From Candidatus Gastranaerophilales bacterium (GTDB lineage Bacteria; Cyanobacteriota; Vampirovibrionia; Gastranaerophilales; Gastranaerophilaceae): a stretch of 64,000 nucleotides of DNA. The stretch spans positions 1 to 64,000 of the forward strand of contig JAEELO010000083.1 in the NCBI GenBank assembly GCA_016282705.1, written 5' to 3'. The position numbers and the translations under genes were made by a program. Shown here in pieces: positions 44,950 through 55,400 of this stretch. The stretch's first letter is position 1. Each line of letters begins with the position of its first letter. The notes under the pieces were generated by a model. That model made no database searches, was not told where the DNA came from, and was given only the letters and a program-made list of their open reading frames with translations.

Positions 44950-47325
44950 TTATTTTGTCTCTATATGCATAAATTTTCTGTATTTGGGAGAATATGCAAA
45001 TATTGAGGTTTTATTTCCGTCAGGTATTATTTTAATTGCATTATGATTGTCTGTTCTTAAATATTCGGAATTATTTTGTTTTATTGTGTTAATTGTTTCA
45101 ATGTGAGGATGGTTATATATGTTTGGTCCTGTAGAAATGATAAATAAATCGGTGTTTTTTGCCATTTCATCGTTTACGGTTTCTTTTGCGCCATGATGTC
45201 CTGATTTCATAATTGTTATTTTATCTTTAAATTCATCAGAAAGACTGTTATATGTGTTTATATCACCGTCTCCCATAAATAGACAACTTTGATTTTTATA
45301 TTTAATGTGTACAATTAATGATTTTTGATTTTCGCTTTTAATTAATTCGCCCTCGGGTTTTATTAAAGATACTTTAAAATCATCTTTATCATATATTGTT
45401 TTTGTACCGTTAAATATTGTGCTGTTTCTATTATTTAATTTTATAAATTGATTAATATTTTCTGATAATTGCGTATTTTCAGATACATCGGTAATATACA
45501 AATTTGAAACATTAATTTCTTTTAAAATATCAACAGTTCCGCCTGCATGGTCAGAGTCAAAATGGGTGATAATTAAAGAATTAATATTTCTGATTCCGTT
45601 ATCTTTCAAATATTTAATCATTATATTTTTTGCTTGAGAAGGAGAATTAAGGTAACCCGTTTTTGCAGTATCAATCATAAAATAGTTATTATCCGGAGAT
45701 TTTATTAATATGGAATCGGCATTGCCCACAGAGAAAAATAAAATATAAGGTTTTCTATCAGGGATATTAATAAATGAAGAACAAAAAGAAAGCAATAAAA
45801 TTGAAATTACGATTATGGTTTTCTTTTTTGAAAATTTAAATTTAACAGCCAAGGTCAAAGAAATAATAATTGCAAAATATAAAATAATCTGTATTAATGA
45901 CGGTTTTTGAACATTTATTATTGAATGAGGAAGATTGGAGAAGAATTTTGCCACTTCAACAATATATACAAGTAACGGATTTAATATAAAATCGGCGGCT
46001 TTACATACTGTTTGAGCAATAGGAGAAATCATTGCAATAATAGAGCTTATAAACCCTATAAAGGAAACAATACTTAAAACAGGTATTATTGCTATATTTG
46101 CCAATACCGAATACATTGAAAAAGTGTTAAAATAATACATTTGTAACGGTGCGGCATAAAATTGCGCGATAATCGGAATACAACAAGCGCCCAATATATA
46201 ATTTACAGACTTGTATTTAAAATTAAATGTTAATACCGGTGTCGTTAAAATCAAAGCGAAAGTGACTATAAAAGATAATTGAAAACCAATATCAAATAAC
46301 ATCAGAGGATTAAATGCCAGCATTAAAAATCCCACCAAAAACAATAATGAAATAGTAGAAGTTACCTTATCAAGTAATTTACCTATTAAAATTAAAGTAA
46401 GCATAAGAGTTGCTCTCATAATAGGCGGTCCGAAGCCGGTCATAAATGTATAAAATATTATGAGAAGAATACCTGTTATTATTGAAAATCTGTAATTTAA
46501 TCTTAAATTTCTTGCAAAAAAGAACCATATTCCGAAAATCAGAGTAACATTCATGCCTGAAGCTGCAAGAATATGAAAAATTCCCGAATTAATAAATGAT
46601 GATTTTGTTTCTTCATCAGGATTTACAGCATCATCTCCGAATATAATACCGCCAAGTATTTCCAGCATCGGAGATTTTATATTTTGTGCGTGAATTGTCA
46701 GTATATTATTTCTTGTATCATTGAGTTTTCTGATGAATTTGCCTGTAAAATCAGCTGAAGTTCCGGTTATTTGCCAATCTTTATCGGTATATAATAAAGA
46801 AAATGTTTTTCTGTATTGAAGATATCTGTAATAATCAAATTGTGAAGGATTTTTTGCTTGCTGAGGAGTTTTTAATCGACCTCTTAAATTAAGTGTATCG
46901 CCTATTTTTATAAGTTTTATTTTTTCATTTTCATCATTTATTGTTACAAGTATTTTGGCTTTTATATTTGAAATTTCCGCAGAGTCATTTTTTATTGATA
47001 TGACATCAGCATAAAATTTTGTTCGGTCTTTTATATTATTAGTCGGGATGGAAATTACTTTTAGTACGGCTTCAACATTAGTGTCGGCAAACGAGGTTGT
47101 TTCATCATCAAATTTAAGATTAACGGCACAATTAAAAATTCCGAAAAGAAAAATTATTACAAATATGATGATATGTTTAACGTCGGGAATATATTTCTTT
47201 AATAAGCAAAATAATAATGTAATAAATACAAATAATGCACATAATAATGTGTGATTATAAATAAATGCAATAATTCCGAGCATATACAGACAAGAGAATA
47301 AAATTATACCTGTCTGCTTATTCAT
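44950..47325 (-). CDS. comEC: DNA uptake channel ComEC/Rec2
   Basis: Predicted 791-aa membrane protein that carries single-stranded DNA across the cytoplasmic membrane in natural transformation. Hydrophobic helices (residues 1-65) are followed by an OB-type DUF4131 domain to about 190. The Competence domain with roughly eight membrane segments runs to about 510, with the HILAASGMNVTLIFG motif near 245. A C-terminal metallo-beta-lactamase domain contains THFDSDHAGGT near 585 and KSGHHGA near 700. All expected domains are present, so the cell is plausibly competent, using the type IV pilus encoded nearby. Confidence 0.96.
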   Translation of the reverse strand: MNKQTGIILFSCLYMLGIIAFIYNHTLLCALFVFITLLFCLLKKYIPDVKHIIIFVIIFLFGIFNCAVNLKFDDETTSFADTNVEAVLKVISIPTNNIKDRTKFYADVISIKNDSAEISNIKAKILVTINDENEKIKLIKIGDTLNLRGRLKTPQQAKNPSQFDYYRYLQYRKTFSLLYTDKDWQITGTSADFTGKFIRKLNDTRNNILTIHAQNIKSPMLEILGGIIFGDDAVNPDEETKSSFINSGIFHILAASGMNVTLIFGIWFFFARNLRLNYRFSIITGILLIIFYTFMTGFGPPIMRATLMLTLILIGKLLDKVTSTISLLFLVGFLMLAFNPLMLFDIGFQLSFIVTFALILTTPVLTFNFKYKSVNYILGACCIPIIAQFYAAPLQMYYFNTFSMYSVLANIAIIPVLSIVSFIGFISSIIAMISPIAQTVCKAADFILNPLLVYIVEVAKFFSNLPHSIINVQKPSLIQIILYFAIIISLTLAVKFKFSKKKTIIVISILLLSFCSSFINIPDRKPYILFFSVGNADSILIKSPDNNYFMIDTAKTGYLNSPSQAKNIMIKYLKDNGIRNINSLIITHFDSDHAGGTVDILKEINVSNLYITDVSENTQLSENINQFIKLNNRNSTIFNGTKTIYDKDDFKVSLIKPEGELIKSENQKSLIVHIKYKNQSCLFMGDGDINTYNSLSDEFKDKITIMKSGHHGAKETVNDEMAKNTDLFIISTGPNIYNHPHIETINTIKQNNSEYLRTDNHNAIKIIPDGNKTSIFAYSPKYRKFMHIETK

Positions 47326-47468
47326 ATGATATCCCCTATATTTATAATAAGTATAGTTTAACTAAATACACGTTATAGGGCAATTAAAATAGCTGAATGT
47401 GTTATATATTTTTTTAAATTAAAACAAATGTTATAATAGCTAAAAACATATATCTTAAGGATAATTAA

Positions 47469-48422
47469 ATGAAAAAACTTATATTAATACTTTTTCTTGT
47501 TTTATTGGGACTTTTTATTAAAACACAATATTTTAAAAAAATAGATGTTCCGATTGTTAAACAATGTGTTAATTATAATTTTGAATGGAAAAAAGATTTT
47601 ACTTCATATTTTAATAAAAATAATATGCCTGAAAAATTAGCAAATTTAAAACAAGGTTTGGATGATATTTCACTACAGTATATTGATAAATTTATGGATA
47701 ATTCAAAATACTGGTATAAATGCGTAAATATGTGTGAGGACTATAACCCCGATAACTTATGGACAGTATATGATAAAGAACTGTTTAAAAAATTTAAAAA
47801 ACAAGAAGTTCCATCTATATACAAATTTAACCCTTATATATACAAAAGTTTATACGGAATGCTGGATTTACCCCAAGAAGTAATTGAACAAATTAACGGA
47901 AAAGACATTATAGATATCGGTTCTTGGCCAGGGGATACAATATTTACTTTTCATAAATATTTTCCAAAATCAAATATATATGCATATGAACCTGTTGCAA
48001 AGCAAATGGATGAAATAAAAAGCTTTATAGAACAAATGAAACAGGAAGAACCCAATTTAGATGGAATTTATCCGATACAAAAAGGTTTGAGCGATAAAGA
48101 TGAAACAAAGGCAATATGTTTTAAAGATTGTGATGAAAAGGCAGTCATAACAAAGCTTGATACCGAATATAAATTAATGGAAAGAAATAATCTCGGTTTA
48201 ATAAAAATGGATACGGAAGGTTATGAACGATATATAGTAAAAGGTGCAAGCGAGGTAATAAAAAAATATAAGCCGGTTTTAGTTATTGCAATATATCATA
48301 CACCTAATGATTTCTTTGAAATGAAAGATAAAATAAAAGCACTAAATCCTAATTACAAATTTATGATAAGACGTAGTGAAGATATTTTACCGGATGCAGA
48401 TTTGGTATTAATTGCATACTAA
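47469..48422 (+). CDS. FkbM family methyltransferase
   Basis: Predicted 317-aa SAM-dependent methyltransferase. A single N-terminal hydrophobic segment (ILILFLVLLGLFI) may anchor it to the membrane. IIDIGSWPGDTIFTFHKYFP near residue 155 is the SAM-binding loop, and IKMDTEGYERYIVKGA near 240 is the FkbM signature. Such enzymes often methylate sugars or glycans; the substrate is unknown. It stands alone, with a terminator at its stop codon. Confidence 0.9.
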   Translation: MKKLILILFLVLLGLFIKTQYFKKIDVPIVKQCVNYNFEWKKDFTSYFNKNNMPEKLANLKQGLDDISLQYIDKFMDNSKYWYKCVNMCEDYNPDNLWTVYDKELFKKFKKQEVPSIYKFNPYIYKSLYGMLDLPQEVIEQINGKDIIDIGSWPGDTIFTFHKYFPKSNIYAYEPVAKQMDEIKSFIEQMKQEEPNLDGIYPIQKGLSDKDETKAICFKDCDEKAVITKLDTEYKLMERNNLGLIKMDTEGYERYIVKGASEVIKKYKPVLVIAIYHTPNDFFEMKDKIKALNPNYKFMIRRSEDILPDADLVLIAY

Positions 48423-48446
48423 AAAATACTCCGAAGAGTATTTTTT
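48421..48446. terminator. Bidirectional terminator
   Basis: A perfect 11-bp stem AAAAAATACTC / GAGTATTTTTT with loop CGAA starts within the stop codon of the FkbM gene and lies before the convergent coiled-coil gene. Confidence 0.9.
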
Positions 48447-48465
48447 AGTTATATTATTTTTATAT

Positions 48466-48930
48466 TTAAATCATTGTTTTTCTGATTTGATTTTTTGATT
48501 TTTCAATATCTTTTATACGTTTTTCAACAGCTTTAACCTGTTCTCCGAGAACTCTTCTTTGTTCTTTAATTAATTGATATTGTGTATCAACTTCCTGATA
48601 TTTTGCTTTATATTCTAATAACTCATTTCTTATATTTACTTGAGCATTATCAAGTTCATATAAAGCATTATTAAAGTTTGATGTTTGTCCTGAAACACTG
48701 TTTTGAGAATAAGCAGATGCTTCTTTAATATTAGATTCTATTTTTGCATTTGTTTCAGCTTGAGTTGGAGTTGCTTGTGCTGCTGAACCAAAATTATCTT
48801 TTACAACTGTTTTTGCAGGAGTAGTTTCTGTTATTTCAAATTCTGTCGGATCAAAAACCATACCGTTTGCAAATGCTGCACCTGTTACCATTGTCATAAA
48901 TAATGTTAAAATTAAAAAATTCTTTTTCAT
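48466..48930 (-). CDS. Exported coiled-coil protein of unknown function
   Basis: Predicted 154-aa protein with a classical signal peptide (MKKNFLILTLFMTMVTGAAFA) and predicted cleavage after AFA at about residue 21. A low-complexity Thr/Ala/Gln/Ser linker follows, then a coiled coil from about residue 85 to the end (KYQEVDTQYQLIKEQRRV). It is probably periplasmic or envelope-associated. I do not recognise the family. Confidence 0.8.
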   Translation of the reverse strand: MKKNFLILTLFMTMVTGAAFANGMVFDPTEFEITETTPAKTVVKDNFGSAAQATPTQAETNAKIESNIKEASAYSQNSVSGQTSNFNNALYELDNAQVNIRNELLEYKAKYQEVDTQYQLIKEQRRVLGEQVKAVEKRIKDIEKSKNQIRKTMI

Positions 48931-49036
48931 GCCATGTCCCCAATTTCTTATCTATATATGTATTAAATCATTTGTTGTATATGCGGACATCATACATATA
49001 ATTGATAATTTCTGTTTTCAGATTTAAAATTATTAA

Positions 49037-52000
49037 ATGCAGAACTTTATTAAAAATCTTAAATGCGAATATTCCGAAAAAGTTTCAGCTTTGGTTAAAA
49101 AGGGAATTTCTTTTGCCGTATCAGGTATTACAAATTGTGCTAAGCTTGTAATTCTTGCTCAATTAATAATTAAAGAAAAGAAAAAGGCTGTTTTTACCGT
49201 TGAAACCGAACAAAATGCTTTAAAATTTCAAAATGACTTAAAAAAGCTTTTTAACATAGATGCCGTAATATTTCCTTATCAGGATGGCTCTATTTATGAT
49301 ACAAATTCTAAAAATCTGTATAAATATGCTAAGCAAATAAATATATTAACAACAGAAAACAATGTTATTATAATCCCGCAAAAGGCATTGTTTGAAAAAT
49401 TTCCAAATAAAGAATTTTTTGAAAAAAATAATATTAAAATCAAAATAAATGAAGATATTAATGTTGAAGATATAATAAGAAAGCTTATAAAGCTTGGCTA
49501 TAAAAGGAAAACTTTGGTTGCAGATATAGGAGAATTCAGTGTAAGAGGCGATATTCTCGATATATATCCGTTAAATGAAAATCCTTTTAGAATAGAACTT
49601 TGGGGAGATACAGTTACCGATATCAGAATTTTTGATGCCGCAAATCAAAAAAGTATTCAAAAAACCGAAGAAGCTGTAATACAGCCTATATATAAATTTA
49701 TTCTTAATGAAAATTCTTTTAAAGAAATAGAAAAAATCATAAATAAAACAGATGATAATAACCTTGAACTGTTAGAACATATTAAAAATCAAGACTATTT
49801 TGAAGGAATTGAATATTATGAATCTTGTTTTAATAAGGATTTATATACTATATCAGAGTTAATTTCCAACGATTATACTTTTATTTTTGATGATTATACA
49901 CAATTTAAAACTAAATATGAAAATATTGAAGAAAATTTATCAAAACAATATGAAGAAAATATAAATACGGAACTTACACTTCCGTTAAAAGAAAAAAATC
50001 ATTTGGATTTAAAAGAATTTTTGACTACGGTAAGTAATTTTCAAAAAATATATTTTGATAATTTTATATCGGACGAGTATAAAATAAATATCGAGCTTAC
50101 GACTGAACTAATACCGTATTTTGCTTCAGGCTTGGATGATATAGCAGAATTTATCAAACAAAAGCTTCACCGGCATTATAAAATTATTACTGCAAGCGAC
50201 TATAAAAACAGAATAGAAGAAATTTTAAACGAATATGAAATCCCGTATTCATATAATTATAACGAAATGAATTCGGTTTTTATTACGGATAACATAGTAT
50301 TGGCAGGCAGTATTATTGAAGATTGTAAGCTTATTATAATAACGGATAAAGAATTTTTTAATAAGCGTTCAAAAGATATAACCGGTGTAAGATTTAATTA
50401 CAGACGTGAAAACCTTGATTTTATAGAAACTTTAAATGATATAAAAGAGGGTGACTATATTGTACATATGGTTCACGGAATAGGTATATTTAAAGGTCTT
50501 TCAAAGCAAGTTATAGATAACGAAGAAAAGGATTATTTAACACTTGAATATGCAAAAGGAGATAAATTGCATATTCCTGCAGAGCAAATTAATATGCTAT
50601 GCAGATACAGAGGTTCAGGAAATGTATTGCCTCAATTATCTAAAATGGGCGGTAACGACTGGAATACAACCAAAACAAAAGTTAGAAAGGCAGTTGAAGA
50701 TGTTGCTAAAGATTTAATAAATCTTTATGCGTTAAGGAAACTTTCTCAAGGATATGCTTTTGAACCGGATACCGTATGGCAGTACGAAATGGAGGATGCT
50801 TTTGAATATACCGAAACTCCTGATCAAATGAAGGCTATAAATGATACAAAAGCAGATATGGAATCAGACCGTCCGATGGATAGACTTATATGCGGAGATG
50901 TAGGTTTTGGTAAAACAGAAGTTGCAATAAGGGCAATTTTTAAGGCAGTCATGGCAGGAAAACAAGCTGCTATAGTTGTTCCTACAACAATCCTTGCTTT
51001 GCAGCATTATCAAACAATTTCTGAAAGATTTAAACCTTTTCCTGTTAAAGTTGAGTTGTTATCAAGATTTAAAACATCAAAAGAACAAAAAGAAATTATT
51101 AAAAAACTTATTTTAGGTGAAGTTGATGTTGTAATCGGTACTCATAGGCTTCTTCAAGATGATATTCAATTTAAAGATTTAGGTTTGCTTGTTATAGATG
51201 AAGAGCATAAATTTGGAGTAACACACAAAGAAAAATTAAAACGATTAAAGAAAAATATTGATATTCTTACAATGTCGGCAACACCTATCCCCAGAACTTT
51301 ATATATGTCTTTGTCCGGCATAAAAGATATGAGTATTATAAATACCGCACCAACAAACAGACTTCCCATTAAAACATTTGTTTCCGAATTTAAAGAAAAT
51401 ATAGTAAAAAATGCTATAAACTATGAGCTTGAAAGAGAAGGACAAGTTTTTTATTTATATAACAGAGTTGAAAGTATTTATGAATTTGCTCAAGGCTTAA
51501 AAGAACTCATGCCGAATATACGTCTTGCAGTAGCTCACGGTCAAATGGATAAAAATGAACTTGAAAGAATAATGACGGATTTTCTAAACAGAGAATATGA
51601 TGTTCTTTTGTGTACAACAATTATAGAGTCAGGCTTGGATATTCAAAATGCAAATACAATGATAATCCACGATGCTGATAAATTCGGACTTGCACAGTTA
51701 TATCAAATAAGAGGCCGAGTCGGAAGAACAGACAGACAGGCTTTTTGTTACTGTTTCTACAAGAACGGAAAACAACTTACACAGGATGCTATTAAGCGTT
51801 TAAATTACATAAAAGAATTTACAACTCTCGGAAGCGGCTATCAGATTGCTATGAGAGATATAGAAATAAGAGGCGTTGGTAATGTGCTTGGAACAAAACA
51901 GCACGGTCAAATGCTAAATGTCGGGTTTGATACGTACTGTCAATTACTTGAAGATGCCGTTATGGAAATAAAAGAAGGAAAAACGATTGAACATAAACCC

Positions 52001-52474
52001 GCAATTGTTGATATAAATGTAACTGCATATATTCCTGATGAATGGGTCGGTTCAAAAGAACAAAAAATGATTGAATATAAGAGATTAGCTGATGTTAAAT
52101 CCATTAATGAACTTGATATTATTCAATCGGAGTGGAAAGACAGATTTTCAAAAATATCCGAACCTGTAGAAAACCTTATAAAGCTGGTTCATTTGAGATT
52201 ACTTGCCACACAAGCAGGTGTTTCTTTAATAAGAGAAGTTGATTCTTCAATCAGGATATATACAAACCTTTCAAAAGGTGAATGGAATATAATAACAGCA
52301 AAAGCAGATAAAAATATTACGAAATATATTAAATTTACTATTGCCCCAAACACTTGTACAGACGGAAAAAGTATACTTTTGTTAAACAGAACTTATTTTA
52401 ATTTTGATGAATTGTTTAACATTCTTTCAGGTTTATTTTATCATATATTGAAGATAGGATACGATTATAATTAA
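49037..52474 (+). CDS. mfd: Transcription-repair coupling factor Mfd
   Basis: ATP-dependent translocase that removes stalled RNA polymerase and recruits UvrA. At 1145 aa it is full length. The UvrB-like N-terminal region is followed by the RNA-polymerase-interacting domain (HMVHGIGIFKGL near residue 475), the helicase core with Walker A GDVGFGKTE near 620, DEEHKFG near 720, TATPIPRTL-type motif III and QIRGRVGRTDR near 895. The C-terminal TRCF domain ends the protein. No ATG-proximal Shine-Dalgarno is strong. Confidence 0.98.
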   Translation: MQNFIKNLKCEYSEKVSALVKKGISFAVSGITNCAKLVILAQLIIKEKKKAVFTVETEQNALKFQNDLKKLFNIDAVIFPYQDGSIYDTNSKNLYKYAKQINILTTENNVIIIPQKALFEKFPNKEFFEKNNIKIKINEDINVEDIIRKLIKLGYKRKTLVADIGEFSVRGDILDIYPLNENPFRIELWGDTVTDIRIFDAANQKSIQKTEEAVIQPIYKFILNENSFKEIEKIINKTDDNNLELLEHIKNQDYFEGIEYYESCFNKDLYTISELISNDYTFIFDDYTQFKTKYENIEENLSKQYEENINTELTLPLKEKNHLDLKEFLTTVSNFQKIYFDNFISDEYKINIELTTELIPYFASGLDDIAEFIKQKLHRHYKIITASDYKNRIEEILNEYEIPYSYNYNEMNSVFITDNIVLAGSIIEDCKLIIITDKEFFNKRSKDITGVRFNYRRENLDFIETLNDIKEGDYIVHMVHGIGIFKGLSKQVIDNEEKDYLTLEYAKGDKLHIPAEQINMLCRYRGSGNVLPQLSKMGGNDWNTTKTKVRKAVEDVAKDLINLYALRKLSQGYAFEPDTVWQYEMEDAFEYTETPDQMKAINDTKADMESDRPMDRLICGDVGFGKTEVAIRAIFKAVMAGKQAAIVVPTTILALQHYQTISERFKPFPVKVELLSRFKTSKEQKEIIKKLILGEVDVVIGTHRLLQDDIQFKDLGLLVIDEEHKFGVTHKEKLKRLKKNIDILTMSATPIPRTLYMSLSGIKDMSIINTAPTNRLPIKTFVSEFKENIVKNAINYELEREGQVFYLYNRVESIYEFAQGLKELMPNIRLAVAHGQMDKNELERIMTDFLNREYDVLLCTTIIESGLDIQNANTMIIHDADKFGLAQLYQIRGRVGRTDRQAFCYCFYKNGKQLTQDAIKRLNYIKEFTTLGSGYQIAMRDIEIRGVGNVLGTKQHGQMLNVGFDTYCQLLEDAVMEIKEGKTIEHKPAIVDINVTAYIPDEWVGSKEQKMIEYKRLADVKSINELDIIQSEWKDRFSKISEPVENLIKLVHLRLLATQAGVSLIREVDSSIRIYTNLSKGEWNIITAKADKNITKYIKFTIAPNTCTDGKSILLLNRTYFNFDELFNILSGLFYHILKIGYDYN

Positions 52475-52532
52475 ATTAATATAAAATTTGTATTCTAAAT
52501 AAAAAACGGTTAGTTAATCCAAGGAGAGATAT

Positions 52533-53678
52533 ATGAATAAATTAAAAATTGCGATTTTTGCATTACTTGCAATAGTTGTATTTACAGGTTGTTCTATTAA
52601 AAAGAATGATAGTGATATTATGAAAATCAATGATACCGTTATCACAAAATCGGAATTTGATAAAGCATATGAGGCAATGGCTGAAAATAATGTGTTTGCT
52701 CGAGTAGGTATTGATATAAAAAATGATTCCGATAGTGTTTTTGCTTTAATGTTTAGAGATAAAGTTGTATCAGCACTTATAGTTAAAGCTCTTTTAAATG
52801 AAGAAATAGAAAAAAGAAAAATTGAAGTTTCTAAAGATGAACTTGAAAATGCAGAAAAAGATATTATCGGAAAATTCGGCTCTAAAGACCAATTTTTACA
52901 ATTATTAAAGGTAAACGATATAACATATGACAAATTTAAAAAAGATATTGAAGATGAAATCAAAATGAAAAAATTTGTCGATTCTATTGCAATGGTTTCA
53001 ATCGGCGAAGGTGAAGCAAAAAAATATTATGATGCAAATAAAGATCAATTTAAATACCCGAAAAGAGTTAGAGCTTCTCATATATTAATAGCTTCTAATC
53101 CGGAACAAATTAAAGAAAAATTAAAAGAAGAAAATAAAGATATTTCTGATGAAGAATTAGCTGCTAAGACAGAAGAAATCATGCAAGCTAATCGTAAGAA
53201 AGCTGAAGAATTACTTGCAAAAGTTAAAAAATCTCCTTCAAGTTTTGCTAAAGTTGCAAAAGAAAATTCACAAGATAGTTTAAGTGCAATAAGAGGCGGA
53301 GATTTAGGTTTCTTTGCTAAAGAAGAAATGGTTGAACCTTTTGCGGAAAAAGCATTTTCAATGAAGCCTAATACAATATGCGATAAAATTGTTGAAACTC
53401 CATATGGTTATCATATTATAATGGTTACAGACAGGAATGAAGCAGGAACTTTATCATTTGAACAAAGTAAGAAAGATATTATTACTTATCTTGAAGGCAG
53501 AGATAAGACGGAAATATTGAAAAATAAAGTAGAAGCTTTAAGAAAAGAGGCTAAAATAGAGTATTTTGACGATGCTTATAATCCTGAAACAATACAAACG
53601 AAAATAAAAGAAGCCGCAAAAGAAAATCCTGAAGTTCAAAAAAACTTTGAAAATCAAGGTAAAGAGGAAAATAAATAG
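52533..53678 (+). CDS. Parvulin-type peptidyl-prolyl isomerase lipoprotein
   Basis: Predicted 381-aa exported folding catalyst, PrsA/SurA-like. The N-terminus is a lipoprotein signal peptide with lipobox FTGC (Cys at about residue 20). A SurA-N-like helical region follows (INDTVITKSEFDKAYEAM). The parvulin domain runs from about 175 to 295 (RVRASHILIA, then GGDLGFF and YGYHIIMV), with an inserted helical stretch rich in Glu and Lys. AAGGAG precedes the ATG. It is followed by a strong terminator. Confidence 0.93.
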   Translation: MNKLKIAIFALLAIVVFTGCSIKKNDSDIMKINDTVITKSEFDKAYEAMAENNVFARVGIDIKNDSDSVFALMFRDKVVSALIVKALLNEEIEKRKIEVSKDELENAEKDIIGKFGSKDQFLQLLKVNDITYDKFKKDIEDEIKMKKFVDSIAMVSIGEGEAKKYYDANKDQFKYPKRVRASHILIASNPEQIKEKLKEENKDISDEELAAKTEEIMQANRKKAEELLAKVKKSPSSFAKVAKENSQDSLSAIRGGDLGFFAKEEMVEPFAEKAFSMKPNTICDKIVETPYGYHIIMVTDRNEAGTLSFEQSKKDIITYLEGRDKTEILKNKVEALRKEAKIEYFDDAYNPETIQTKIKEAAKENPEVQKNFENQGKEENK

Positions 53679-53686
53679 TTAAATAC

Positions 53687-53716
53687 AAAAAGGGACGATT
53701 TTTGTCGTCCCTTTTT
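53687..53716. terminator. Rho-independent terminator
   Basis: A perfect 12-bp stem AAAAAGGGACGA / TCGTCCCTTTTT with a 6-base loop lies between the parvulin and adenylyltransferase genes. The GGAGA ribosome-binding site of the next gene begins immediately after it. Confidence 0.92.
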
Positions 53717-53726
53717 CGGAGAAAAT

Positions 53727-54191
53727 ATGCTCGTACAAAGAAGTGATTTAAATAATTTAATAAAAAAACTAAAATCAGAAGGCAAAACAATAGTAACTAC
53801 AAACGGATGTTTTGATATTCTTCATGTCGGACATGTTCGATATTTAGAAAAAGCAAAAAGTTTTGGCGATGTTTTAATTGTGGCATTAAATTCCGATAAA
53901 TCCGTAAAGAGCATAAAAGGAGACAGCCGTCCTATAAACAACGAAAACGACAGAGCAGAAGTTTTAAGTGCATTGAGAAGTGTTGATTATGTTGTTCTGT
54001 TTGATGAGGATTCTCCTATTGATTTATTGCTCCAAATTAAACCAGATGTACATACAAAAGGTGCTGATTATACAATCGAAACTCTTCCTGAAGCAAAAGG
54101 AATAATGGATGCGGGAGGAAGAATAGAATTTATTTCTTTTGTTGAGGGTAAATCGACAACATCAATAATTGAAAAAATGCGTAAATCGTAA
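53727..54191 (+). CDS. Cytidylyltransferase-like, heptose-1-phosphate adenylyltransferase (RfaE2/HldE-C type)
   Basis: Predicted 154-aa nucleotidyltransferase that probably joins D-glycero-beta-D-manno-heptose 1-phosphate to AMP in LPS core synthesis. TTNGCFDILHVGHVRYL at about residues 22-38 has the HxGH-type catalytic motif, and NSDKSVKSIKG and DRAEVLSAL match the RfaE2 form. It lacks the N-terminal kinase domain of bifunctional HldE. GlmU-like or FMN-type relatives share the fold, so the substrate is inferred from its position before the lipid A cluster. Confidence 0.88.
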   Translation: MLVQRSDLNNLIKKLKSEGKTIVTTNGCFDILHVGHVRYLEKAKSFGDVLIVALNSDKSVKSIKGDSRPINNENDRAEVLSALRSVDYVVLFDEDSPIDLLLQIKPDVHTKGADYTIETLPEAKGIMDAGGRIEFISFVEGKSTTSIIEKMRKS

Positions 54192-54249
54192 TAATTTGTT
54201 TTTTTTAAACATACGTATTAAAATTAATAAACAACAAATATAGAGGGAT

Positions 54250-55371
54250 ATGAATAAAATGAGCGAATATACATTAGAAGAAATTGCCGAAATAGTAGGC
54301 GGAATTTTAACAAAGGTAGAGGATGTTAAAATTTCAAGATTAGGTCCTCCTTTGTTAGCGGATGAAAATACTCTGGCGCTTGCATTAGGTGAAGAAGAAA
54401 TAGAAAATCTTTCAAAAACAAAAGCTAAAGCAGCATTAGTGCCGATTGGTGTTACTTCTGAACTCCTTTCTACAATTGAAGCCGAACGTCCTCGTTTGGC
54501 TATGATGAAATTGCTCCATTTATTTTATATGCCTCCGGAATCAACACCCGGTATACATCCTTCTGCGACAATACATCCTACAGCAAAATTGGGTGAAAAT
54601 GTTTCAATAGGTCCAAATGTTGTTATTTCAAGAAATGCTTCAATCGGAAAAAATTCAAAAATTCTTGCAAATACATATATAGGACGTTCGGTTCAAATCG
54701 GTGAAAATTGTTTATTTCATCCGGGATGTAATATAGGTGATAATGCTATAATCGGAAATAAAGTTGTTTTACAGCACGGTGTCAGTATTGCTGCTGACGG
54801 ATTCAGTTTTGTAACAGAAAATCCAAACAATATAGAAAATGCACGTCAAGAAGGCAGCATAAAACAAGACAATTCAGACCAAAAAATATTTAAAATTCCA
54901 TCAGTCGGTTCCGTAGTCATTGGTGATGATGTTGAAATAGGTGCTAATACTTGTATAGACAAAGGGACTATAGAAAATACGGTAATCGGTGAGCAGACAA
55001 AAATAGATAACCTTGTTCAAATCGGACATAATTGCAAGATTGGAAAAGGTTGTATGATAGTTTCTCAAGTCGGAATTGCAGGAAGTTGTAAAATTGGCGA
55101 CAGAGTCGTAATTGCAGGTCAAGTTGGTATGGCAGATCATATTGAAATCGGAAGCGATTCAATTATTATGGCACAAGCAGGAGTAACAAGAAGTTTTCCC
55201 GAAAAATCAATTCTTATAGATGCACCTGCTATGACAAGAAAAGATTTCTTAAAGAAATTAAAGACAATGAAAAAAGTTGAAGAATTTGCAACTAAAGCCA
55301 AAGATTATGAAAAATTACTTAAAAAGGTAGAAGAATTTGTCGGCAATTTAGATGATGAGAACAAAGAATAA
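54250..55371 (+). CDS. lpxD: UDP-3-O-acylglucosamine N-acyltransferase LpxD
   Basis: Third step of lipid A synthesis, N-acylating UDP-3-O-acyl-glucosamine. The 373-aa protein has the N-terminal UDP-binding LpxD domain ([14 protein letters not shown]), a left-handed beta-helix of hexapeptide repeats from about residue 100 to 315, the catalytic-His segment FHPGCNIG...GD within [12 protein letters not shown] near 180, and a C-terminal helical tail. The start is ATG at 54250 or 54259. It leads lpxC, fabZ and lpxA. Confidence 0.95.
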   Translation: MNKMSEYTLEEIAEIVGGILTKVEDVKISRLGPPLLADENTLALALGEEEIENLSKTKAKAALVPIGVTSELLSTIEAERPRLAMMKLLHLFYMPPESTPGIHPSATIHPTAKLGENVSIGPNVVISRNASIGKNSKILANTYIGRSVQIGENCLFHPGCNIGDNAIIGNKVVLQHGVSIAADGFSFVTENPNNIENARQEGSIKQDNSDQKIFKIPSVGSVVIGDDVEIGANTCIDKGTIENTVIGEQTKIDNLVQIGHNCKIGKGCMIVSQVGIAGSCKIGDRVVIAGQVGMADHIEIGSDSIIMAQAGVTRSFPEKSILIDAPAMTRKDFLKKLKTMKKVEEFATKAKDYEKLLKKVEEFVGNLDDENKE

Positions 55372-55400
55372 AACCGAATATATACTAAAGGACTAATGTA